Assembly (NCBI GenBank): GCA_012513595.1
Contig: JAAZBY010000342.1
Coordinates: 1-7,636 of the forward strand
Source of the DNA: Chloroflexota bacterium
Lineage (GTDB): Bacteria > Chloroflexota > Anaerolineae > UBA1429
Direction: 5' to 3'
Length of the DNA stretch: 7,636 nt
Shown here in pieces: positions 1-5,439 of this stretch. The notes beneath the pieces were generated by a model. The model ran no database searches. It worked only from the letters and a program-made list of their open reading frames with translations, and was not told where the DNA came from. Numbering within the stretch: position 1 is the stretch's first letter; every line of letters starts with the position of its first letter. The translations under genes were made by a program, and so were the position numbers.

Positions 1-47
1 CCGGTCTACGAAACCGTCTGTTGGGCGTTCGAGCCGCCCCGGGCGCA
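1..47 (+). tRNA. tRNA-Arg (anticodon ACG), 3' part only
   Basis: The window starts inside this tRNA, at the anticodon arm. The anticodon loop at 6-12 is CTACGAA, giving anticodon ACG at 8-10, the usual bacterial Arg isoacceptor that reads CGN after A34 is modified to inosine. The stem at 2-5 pairs with 13-16; position 1 against 17 would be a C-U mismatch. A 5-nt variable loop (18-22) is followed by a perfect 5-bp T stem (23-27 with 35-39) around the loop TTCGAGC. The 3' acceptor strand is 40-46 and the discriminator is A47. The bases after it are CCT, so CCA is not encoded. The D arm and 5' acceptor strand lie outside the window. The identity call is firm because CTACGAA is the standard Arg-ACG loop. 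Confidence 0.88.
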
Positions 48-58
48 CCTAGTCTCCC

Positions 59-88
59 AAGAGAGCCCTTCCGCAGGGCTCTTTTTGG
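59..88 (+). terminator. Rho-independent terminator after tRNA-Arg(ACG)
   Basis: An 8-bp perfect stem (62-69 with 75-82) closes a 5-nt loop and runs directly into a five-T tract at 82-86. A further G-T pair and two A-T pairs (59-61 with 83-85) can extend it. It sits 12 nt after the tRNA discriminator base, so it most likely ends the tRNA transcript and separates it from the mgtA promoter. Confidence 0.85.
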
Positions 89-89
89 T

Positions 90-196
90 TCCCACGCCCA
101 TCGCGTAGGCCCGCCAGACCGCCTTGCGCCGCGCCCCTTCCCCGCCTATCATGCGCTGCGTCGGGCTCCATCCACGCAGGCCCTCCCACGCCCATC
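90..196 (+). repeat. 13-bp direct repeat flanking the mgtA promoter
   Basis: TCCCACGCCCATC occurs exactly at 90-102 and again at 184-196, start to start 94 bp. One copy lies just upstream of the putative -35 box and the other lies in the transcribed leader. This arrangement would suit a paired operator, but it rests only on sequence identity in a C-rich region. Confidence 0.4.
124..152 (+). promoter_or_regulatory. Putative sigma70-type promoter of mgtA
   Basis: TTGCGC (124-129) and TATCAT (147-152) are separated by 17 bp. Transcription would start near 158-160 and leave a leader of about 97 nt before the mgtA ATG at 257. The leader contains a possible 6-bp hairpin (156-161 with 174-179). I see no recognisable Mg2+ riboswitch consensus. 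The remainder of 90-256 holds no gene I can support. Confidence 0.5.
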
Positions 197-256
197 CGCC
201 CGGCTCTCTCTGTCGCGGCCCGTTCAGCCGAGTTCCATCCCCCGTAAAGGAGCAGG

Positions 257-2893
257 ATGCGATCTCTGCGCGCTCCCTCCGGGCAGCGGGCGGGCGACCC
301 CGCCCCCCTCGTTCGCGGCACCGTCCTGCCGGCGTTCTGGGCGCTCGCGCCCGCCCAGCTCTTTAGCGCGCTGCCGGCCACGGCCGAAGGCCTCCCTCAG
401 GAGGAGGCCGAGGCACGCCTGCGGCAGTACGGCCCCAACGCCATGCAGGCCGGGCCGCGCACCGCAGCCCTCGCCCTCCTGGCCGGCCAGTTCAAGAGCC
501 CGCTCGTCCTCATCCTCATCTTTGCGGCGGTGGTCTCGGCCATCGTCGGCGAGTGGGTCGATGCCGCCATCATCCTCGTCATCGTGCTCGGCAGCACCCT
601 GCTCAGCTTTATCCAGGAGTACAACGCCTCCAATGCCGTGGAGCGGCTCCGCTCGAGGGTGGTCGTCCGGGCGAACGTGCTCCGCAGCGGCCAGCGCCAG
701 CCGGTGCCCCTGCCAGAGATCGTCCCCGGGGACGTCGTGCTCTTGGCCGCCGGCAGCCTGATCCCGGCGGACGGCGTCGTCCTCGATGCCCAGGACCTCT
801 TTGTCAACCAGGCCGTGCTGACCGGTGAGACCTTCCCGGTCGAAAAGAAACCCGGCACCACGGCGGCCGATGCCGGCCTCTCCGAGCGCACCAACTGCCT
901 GTTCATGGGCACCAGTGTGACGAGCGGGACCGGCCGCCTCCTCATCGTCCATACCGGCCGGGCCACGGTGTTCGGCCAGATCGCCGACCGGCTGCGGCTG
1001 CGCCCGCCGGAGACCGAGTTCGAGCGCGGCATCCAGCGCTTCGGCTACATGCTTACGCAGGTCATGCTGGTGCTGGTGGTCGCCGTGCTGGCCCTGAACA
1101 TCTTTCTGGCCAAGCCACCGATCGACTCACTCCTCTTTGCCCTGGCCCTCTCGGTGGGCCTGACGCCGGAGCTTCTGCCCGTCATCATCGGGGTGACGCT
1201 TTCGCACGGCGCGCAGCGCATGGCCAGGGGCAAGGTGATCGTCCGCCGCCTGAACGCCATCGAGAACTTTGGCAGCATGGACGTCCTGTGCACCGACAAG
1301 ACCGGCACCCTGACGGAGGGCGGCGTGCGCCTGAACGGGGCGCTCGATGCGCTGGGGCAGGCCTCGGCGGAGGTGTTGCATAACGCCTACCTGAACGCCC
1401 ACTACCAGACCGGCCTGGCCAACGCCATGGACGACGCCATCCAGACCTACGCGCGGGAGGCCGGGGCCGATGCCGACTCGGAGCGCAAGATCGACGAGAT
1501 CCCCTACGACTTTGTGCGCAAGCGCCTGAGCGTGGTGACGGAGGACGCGTCGGGCGCCCGCACGCTGATCACCAAGGGCGCCATGCAGCAGATCCTCGCG
1601 ATCTGCAGCAGCGTCCAGCTGGGCGACGGTGCCCAACCCCTTGACGAGTCGCGGCGCGCGGCCGTCGAGGAACTGGCCGTCGGCTGGGGGATGCAGGGAT
1701 TGCGCGTCGTCGGCCTGGCCACCCGGGCGCTGGCCGGGCGCGCGGGCCCCTACACCCGCGCCGACGAGGCCGACCTCGTCTTTCGCGGTTTCCTCCTGTT
1801 CTTTGACCCACCCAAGCCCGACGTACAGCGCACCATTGCCGACCTGGCAGCGCGTGGCGTGCAGCTCAAGGTCATTACCGGAGATAGCGCCGCGGTGGCC
1901 CGCCACGTTGCGGAGGCCGTGCAGCTGCCTGTCACGGGGGTGCTGACGGGCCGGCAGCTCAACGGCCTGCGAGACGAGGCCCTCTGGCACGCCGCCGGGC
2001 AGACCACCATCTTTGCCGAGGTGGACCCCAACCAAAAAGAGCGCATCATCCTCGCCCTGCGCAAGATGGGCAACGTCGTCGGCTATATGGGCGATGGGAT
2101 CAACGATGCGCCGGCGCTCCACGCCGCGGATGTGTCGATCTCGGTGGATACCGCCGTGGACGTGGCCAAGGACGCGGCCGACTTTGTGCTGGGGGAGAAG
2201 GACCTGGGCATCCTCTGCGAGGGGATCGACGAGGGGCGGCGGACCTTCGCCAACACGCTCAAGTACGTGCTGACGACGGTCAGCGCCAACTTTGGCAACA
2301 TGTTCAGCATGGCCGGGCTGTCGGTGATCCTGCCCTTCCTGCCGCTACTGGCGCCGCAGATCCTGCTGAACAACTTTTTGTCCGACGTTCCGGCCACGGC
2401 CATCGCCGGCGACAATGTGGACGCGGAGTGGATCGAGAGGCCACACCGTTGGAACACCACGTTCATCCGCAACTACATGGTGCTGTTCGGCCTGGTGAGC
2501 TCTCTGTTCGACTATGCGACGTTTGCCGTGCTCTGGTACGTCTTCCACGCCTCGGCAGAGACGTTCCATACCGGCTGGTTCCTCGAGTCGCTGCTGACGG
2601 AGCTGGTCATCGCCCTGGTGGTGCGCACGCGCCGGGTGTTCTGGCGCAGCCGCCCCGGGCGCCTCCTGCTGGTGACCACGGCCATCATCATCGTCATCGC
2701 CCTGGCGCTGCCCTACGTGCCGTACAGCTCCGTGCTCGGCTTTGTGCCGCTGCCGGCGCCGCTCCTGATGGCGGTGATCGGGCTGACGCTGCTCTACGTC
2801 CTGGTCACCGAGTTGGCCAAGCGGCGCTTTTACGCGCGGATGGGCGACGATCGCGCCCGCCAGGCAGGGGCAGCGCCGATGAGCGCGTCCTAG
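257..2893 (+). CDS. mgtA: Mg2+-importing P-type ATPase (MgtA/MgtB family, type IIIB)
   Basis: An 878-residue inner-membrane ATPase, close to the usual 860-910 residues of MgtA, predicted to bring Mg2+ into the cytoplasm. It starts with the cation-ATPase N-terminal domain (about 25-75, RLRQYGPN), then a first membrane pair (about 80-120). The actuator domain contains TGE (189-191). A membrane pair at 265-315 includes PELLP (304-308). The phosphorylation motif DKTGTLTEGG has its catalytic Asp at 347. The nucleotide-binding domain follows (KGA 440-442), then DPPK (517-520), TGD (541-543) and the hinge GDGINDAPAL (612-621). Six C-terminal membrane segments include the NNFLSDVPATAIAGDN region, which matches MgtA (N..L.DV..AI..DNVD, RPxRWN) rather than Ca2+ or Na/K pumps. 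The ATG is preceded by AAAGGAG at 246-252, four bases away. It appears monocistronic and converges on the thymidylate synthase gene. Mg2+ specificity comes from family resemblance and has not been tested. Confidence 0.93.
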   Translation: MRSLRAPSGQRAGDPAPLVRGTVLPAFWALAPAQLFSALPATAEGLPQEEAEARLRQYGPNAMQAGPRTAALALLAGQFKSPLVLILIFAAVVSAIVGEWVDAAIILVIVLGSTLLSFIQEYNASNAVERLRSRVVVRANVLRSGQRQPVPLPEIVPGDVVLLAAGSLIPADGVVLDAQDLFVNQAVLTGETFPVEKKPGTTAADAGLSERTNCLFMGTSVTSGTGRLLIVHTGRATVFGQIADRLRLRPPETEFERGIQRFGYMLTQVMLVLVVAVLALNIFLAKPPIDSLLFALALSVGLTPELLPVIIGVTLSHGAQRMARGKVIVRRLNAIENFGSMDVLCTDKTGTLTEGGVRLNGALDALGQASAEVLHNAYLNAHYQTGLANAMDDAIQTYAREAGADADSERKIDEIPYDFVRKRLSVVTEDASGARTLITKGAMQQILAICSSVQLGDGAQPLDESRRAAVEELAVGWGMQGLRVVGLATRALAGRAGPYTRADEADLVFRGFLLFFDPPKPDVQRTIADLAARGVQLKVITGDSAAVARHVAEAVQLPVTGVLTGRQLNGLRDEALWHAAGQTTIFAEVDPNQKERIILALRKMGNVVGYMGDGINDAPALHAADVSISVDTAVDVAKDAADFVLGEKDLGILCEGIDEGRRTFANTLKYVLTTVSANFGNMFSMAGLSVILPFLPLLAPQILLNNFLSDVPATAIAGDNVDAEWIERPHRWNTTFIRNYMVLFGLVSSLFDYATFAVLWYVFHASAETFHTGWFLESLLTELVIALVVRTRRVFWRSRPGRLLLVTTAIIIVIALALPYVPYSSVLGFVPLPAPLLMAVIGLTLLYVLVTELAKRRFYARMGDDRARQAGAAPMSAS

Positions 2894-3798
2894 GCCTCGC
2901 GCCGCAGGCGCTGGGCGGCGCGGGCGAATTCCTCCTGCACCAGCGGATCGTCCGACCGGAAGGTGCGCGCCGCAAAGGAGCGCTTGCCGATCGACTGGAC
3001 GAACCCCTGGATCTCCTCATTGCGGATGTACGAGCCGTACAGGTGAAAGTTGTCCGTCACGTCCACGTAGCGGCCGACCCCCACCGCCCGGCCGGAAAGG
3101 GCCGCGACGCGCGCGGCGATCTGTCGCTGCAGCTCGGTAATGGCAAAGATGTTCATGAAAGCGGCCTTGAAGCCGTCTCGCGAGCGCCAGTGGGTGTTCA
3201 TCTCCAGGAGGTAGGCATCCCCCGAGCGGACCACCTGGCACCAGATCCTCTGCAGGCAGGGGGGCTCGTGGTGGCACGAGTCGACGGGCGGGTTCCAGGT
3301 GATGGCCTGGGCGCGGCGAGAGTGTGGCGTGGCGGCCAGCTTGGCGGCCAACACCTCGATCTGGTCGATGTGCGGCACCTCTTCGATGCCGCCGGCCAGC
3401 AGGTTGGCCAGCGGTCCGTAGCCGTCCAGGCCGGGCCAGTTGCGCAGCCGGTCATGGTACGAGTAGGACCAGCCCTCCTCGCGGATGCGCGCGTCGTGCA
3501 CCCCGTCGACGACCTCGGCCGTGTAGACGGCCAGCCCCTCCAGCCCGTCGGGGAAAGCGCGGTGGATGCGCGGCTCGGCCAGTGGGTCGCCGATGACGAT
3601 CATCATGCTGGCCACGCGGCTCTCCGGGTCGATGTCGGCGTCGTACTCGGTGGGCATCGCCGAGCCATGTTCCCAGACGGCGAGCACGGCGGCCTCCCAG
3701 GCCTCGGGCACGTTGGCGCCATAGACGGTGATGGCCGGGATCTCGTTGGGGCGGAGGTGCTCCGCGCCGATGACAGAAACGCGCGTGCTGGCGGGCAT
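2890..3798 (-). CDS. thyA: Divergent thymidylate synthase (ThyA family)
   Basis: A 302-residue cytoplasmic enzyme expected to methylate dUMP to dTMP with methylene-tetrahydrofolate. Conserved landmarks match E. coli ThyA in order: HIDQI (143-147), SRR (160-162, phosphate arginines from the other subunit), WNP, PPC with the nucleophile at C181, RSRD (205-208), N216 in FMNI, and HLY (252-254), which binds the dUMP sugar. Differences are notable: the His after the catalytic Cys is Leu, the LGLPFN loop is KAAFMN, and the N-terminal 100 residues do not show the usual DRTGTGT loop. The N-terminal style, with YSYHDRL in place of VYGKQWR, recalls the archaeal/methanogen-type enzymes. A dUMP or dCMP hydroxymethylase of the same fold is the main alternative. 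The ATG at 3798 is chosen because AAAGGAG ends five bases before it; an in-frame GTG at 3813 overlaps that site. The stop codon overlaps that of mgtA. Confidence 0.82.
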   Translation of the reverse strand: MPASTRVSVIGAEHLRPNEIPAITVYGANVPEAWEAAVLAVWEHGSAMPTEYDADIDPESRVASMMIVIGDPLAEPRIHRAFPDGLEGLAVYTAEVVDGVHDARIREEGWSYSYHDRLRNWPGLDGYGPLANLLAGGIEEVPHIDQIEVLAAKLAATPHSRRAQAITWNPPVDSCHHEPPCLQRIWCQVVRSGDAYLLEMNTHWRSRDGFKAAFMNIFAITELQRQIAARVAALSGRAVGVGRYVDVTDNFHLYGSYIRNEEIQGFVQSIGKRSFAARTFRSDDPLVQEEFARAAQRLRREA

Positions 3799-3831
3799 GG
3801 GGGCTCCTTTCACGGGCCAGGGTCTACCCGC

Positions 3832-3860
3832 ATGGTACTCGCCGCGCCAACGCCCGGCAA
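3832..3860 (-). promoter_or_regulatory. Possible promoter of the thymidylate synthase gene
   Basis: Read on the - strand, TTGCCG (3855-3860) and TACCAT (3832-3837) are 17 bp apart. Transcription would begin about 25-30 nt upstream of the ATG at 3798. The match to consensus is weak and this is the only candidate I see. A small hairpin (CGGCA 3855-3859 with TGCCG 3864-3868) overlaps the -35 element. Confidence 0.35.
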
Positions 3861-3881
3861 ACCTGCCGCAGGAGAGGCCTC

Positions 3882-4077
3882 ACAGGATTGACAGGAAGAG
3901 CAGGAAGGACAGGATTGAGAGGATTGACAGGATCTACAGGATTCACAGGATTTACAGGACTGGGGACGAGCAGGCGCAGTCAGCCTGCCGACAGGCGCAG
4001 AAGGTCACGCCTGTAATTCTTCAGAATCCTGTCAATCCTGTAAATCCTGTCAGTCCTGCCAATCCTGTCCTTCTTCT
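3882..4077. repeat. Imperfect palindrome of 9-bp ACAGGATTx repeats
   Basis: The left arm (3882-3962) is nine consecutive 9-bp units close to ACAGGATTG. The right arm (about 4006-4077) consists of 9-bp units in the complementary sense, AATCCTGTx. Folded in register, 3909-3917 matches 4060-4068 perfectly. The next three inner pairs of units after 3926 differ by one base each, so a long hairpin is possible in DNA or RNA. The centre (3963-4005) holds smaller stems (CAGGC 3971-3975 with 3983-3987; ACAGGCG 3991-3997 with CGCCTGT 4008-4014) and a 9-bp direct repeat CAGGCGCAG at 3971-3979 and 3992-4000. It lies between the thymidylate synthase gene and the tRNA-Arg promoter. The region is open in one reading frame only because the period is a multiple of three. 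I recall similar ACAGGATT arrays scattered in many environmental bacterial genomes; their function is unknown to me. Confidence 0.9.
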
Positions 4078-4109
4078 CCTCCCCGGCCCGGAATTCGGCT
4101 CGCGAGGGT

Positions 4110-4138
4110 TTGCAGCGGCCCTCAGATCGTGCTATACT
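4110..4138 (+). promoter_or_regulatory. Promoter of tRNA-Arg(CCG)
   Basis: TTGCAG (4110-4115) and TATACT (4133-4138) are separated by exactly 17 bp. This places the transcription start near 4145, a few bases before the mature tRNA 5' end at 4151. It is the best sigma70-like match in the window. Confidence 0.75.
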
Positions 4139-4150
4139 CGTTGTGTTCAG

Positions 4151-4222
4151 GCCCCCTTAGCTCAGTGGATAGAGCATCGGCCTCCGGAGCCGAGAGCAGG
4201 CGTTCGAGTCGCCTAGGGGGTA
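4151..4222 (+). tRNA. tRNA-Arg (anticodon CCG)
   Basis: A complete cloverleaf. The acceptor stem is 4151-4157 with 4215-4221 (first pair G-U), and the discriminator is A4222. The D stem is GCTC 4160-4163 with GAGC 4172-4175, and the D loop carries GGA, including the A20 typical of Arg tRNAs. The anticodon stem 4177-4181 pairs perfectly with 4189-4193 around CTCCGGA, giving anticodon CCG at 4184-4186, which reads CGG. The T stem is 4198-4202 with 4210-4214 around TTCGAGT. CCA is not encoded. It has its own promoter and terminator and appears to be a single-gene unit. Confidence 0.96.
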
Positions 4223-4229
4223 CTGAGAG

Positions 4230-4267
4230 AGAACCGGCGCGCCCCATCGGGCGCGCCGGTTCTTTTG
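4230..4267 (+). terminator. Rho-independent terminator after tRNA-Arg(CCG)
   Basis: A perfect 14-bp GC-rich stem (4231-4244 with 4249-4262) closes a CATC tetraloop. It extends by an A-T pair (4230 with 4263) and is followed by TTTTG at 4263-4267. On the - strand it lies 20-57 nt after the stop of the DUF4432 gene and is followed by a weakly T-containing CTCTCTC. It might therefore also help stop the converging operon. Confidence 0.88.
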
Positions 4268-4286
4268 TTGCCAGTGCGTGGCGCCG

Positions 4287-5357
4287 CTAGATCTTGGCCA
4301 GGGCGTCGATCTCGGCGTTCGAACCCAGCACGCCGATCTCCAGCAGCGTCTCACGGCTCTCGCCCGGCTCCAGGAACTGCAGCAGCCCCTCGGCGCGGTC
4401 TTTGGGGCGCCCCTCAACCCGGCAGTTGGCCGGCTCCAGGCCGGTGACGTAGGTCCCGGCGCAGACCATCTTCCACTGGGTAAAGACGGGCAGCTCCGCC
4501 TGGCGGTACTTCAAGTACATGCCCAGGCCCTGCCCCCCGCCAAAGGCACGGTTGGCCAGGATGACGGTGACGAACCCGTCCGCGTCGGCGGCCATGTCGT
4601 GGTAAAAGCACTGCTCCTGGTAGCCGTCGATGGGCGCCTCGTAGCGGTTGTGCACGTCCAGCCCCGGCGCGGCGATGGCGTCGCGCGGGGTGACGACCCG
4701 CGAGGGGGCCAGGAGCTCCGTCCCCTCGGCGAGAAGCGGGAAGCCCAGGTTGATGTGGTAGAGCAGCATGTGCGGCGTGGTCTGGGTGCCCTCGTTGGTG
4801 ACCACGTCGCGGATCCACAGGCGCGGCTCGCCCAGCCGGCTCCAGACGCGCCGGTCCATGAGCAGGTTCTCCCCAAAGACCACCGCCTGGCGCATCTTGC
4901 CGCGCACCCACATCTCGTACTCGTCGCCGCGCCAGGCGCCGTCGGCCCAGACGTTCGTGGCGGGAGTGTGCGAGATGCGGCCGTGCAGGCCGAGGTCCTC
5001 GCCGTCCTCGCTGGCGGCGGCGCCGGCCGTGGTCATGCCACAGGTCACCACCAGGCCGCCGTGGAAGGTGCGCAGCCACCCGCGCCCCTCCTCCTCAAAG
5101 TAGGCCGGGTGTACCGGCCCCGTGGGGGATTCCCACACCAGCGAGGCGCCCTTGTAGCGGGCCACGCCGATGTCCATCCCCCGGTCGAGGAGCACGGTGT
5201 AGGCCAGCCCGCTGCCGGTGTCGATCTCGGCGGTGCGCAGGCCACGGCGGTTGCCGTCGGCCAGCTCGCCCAGGCGCACGCCGCCGAGTTGCGATTCCAG
5301 GCCGATGTGCCTGGCCAGTTCCGCTCGCGTCCACTCTTTCCCGTACAGCTGCACCAT
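4287..5357 (-). CDS. DUF4432 family protein (galactose-mutarotase-like, probable sugar epimerase/isomerase fold)
   Basis: A 356-residue protein with the features I associate with DUF4432: LDRGMDIG (58-64), the WESPTG..HPAY stretch (75-86), a Gly-rich TFHGGLVVTCGMTT segment (97-110), GLHGRISHTPA (123-133), PHMLLYHINLG (195-205) and TGLEPANC (305-312). The fold is a beta-sandwich related to aldose 1-epimerase. H125, H196, H201 and E308 are candidate active-site residues by analogy, which I have not verified. No signal peptide or membrane segment is visible, so it is probably cytoplasmic. The ATG at 5357 is preferred: it is preceded by a GGAAGGA site seven bases away, and homology starts right after it. 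The open frame continues to 5531, but that extension is low-complexity Arg/Pro-rich and overlaps the E2 gene. It follows E2 by 82 bp and may be its last operon member. Substrate unknown. Confidence 0.85.
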   Translation of the reverse strand: MVQLYGKEWTRAELARHIGLESQLGGVRLGELADGNRRGLRTAEIDTGSGLAYTVLLDRGMDIGVARYKGASLVWESPTGPVHPAYFEEEGRGWLRTFHGGLVVTCGMTTAGAAASEDGEDLGLHGRISHTPATNVWADGAWRGDEYEMWVRGKMRQAVVFGENLLMDRRVWSRLGEPRLWIRDVVTNEGTQTTPHMLLYHINLGFPLLAEGTELLAPSRVVTPRDAIAAPGLDVHNRYEAPIDGYQEQCFYHDMAADADGFVTVILANRAFGGGQGLGMYLKYRQAELPVFTQWKMVCAGTYVTGLEPANCRVEGRPKDRAEGLLQFLEPGESRETLLEIGVLGSNAEIDALAKI

Positions 5358-5390
5358 TGTCCTGTCCTTCCTTCGACTAGTGGGCCGCGG

Positions 5391-5429
5391 CCTTGGGGCG
5401 GGCGCTCTACACAGCCACCCGCCCCGAGG
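5391..5429 (-). other. GC-rich hairpin between the E2 and DUF4432 genes
   Basis: In the 82-bp gap after the E2 stop, GGGGCGGG (5395-5402 on the + strand) pairs with CCCGCCCC (5418-5425). The stem extends through CCT/AGG (5391-5393 with 5427-5429) after one mismatched position, and the loop is 15 nt. No T tract follows on the - strand, so it is not a standard intrinsic terminator. It could be a processing or mRNA-stability structure that lowers downstream expression, or it may simply reflect high GC content. Confidence 0.4.
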
Positions 5430-5439
5430 CGAGGGCCGC

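Noticed and set aside
124..366. Proline-rich small frame (from TTG 124 or ATG 151) upstream of and overlapping mgtA, reminiscent of the MgtL leader peptide
   Set aside because: Its ATG overlaps the putative -10 box, so it would lie upstream of the transcription start. There is no ribosome site, and it runs far into mgtA out of frame. It could be revisited only if transcription starts further upstream.
2428..3891. 487-codon + strand open frame antisense to the thymidylate synthase gene
   Set aside because: It is a high-GC shadow. The opposite strand encodes a recognisable enzyme with catalytic motifs, while this translation shows none.
3882..4077. CRISPR array
   Set aside because: The units are 9 bp, contiguous and inverted between the arms. 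There are no spacers of uniform length and no cas genes.
3728..4216. 162-codon open frame through the repeat, giving periodic Arg-Ile and Asn-Pro-Val peptides
   Set aside because: It arises because the 9-bp repeat period keeps one frame open. It overlaps the thymidylate synthase start, the tRNA promoter and the tRNA itself, and has no ribosome site.
1..4222. tRNA 3' ends as attL/attR of an integrated element
   Set aside because: The two tRNAs share only the generic T-arm bases. Their acceptor ends differ and no integrase is present.
5355..5370. TCCTGTCCTTC shared between the DUF4432 ribosome-site region and the right arm of the repeat
   Set aside because: The match is only 11 bp and is explained by the purine-rich ribosome site. 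No 9-bp periodicity surrounds it.
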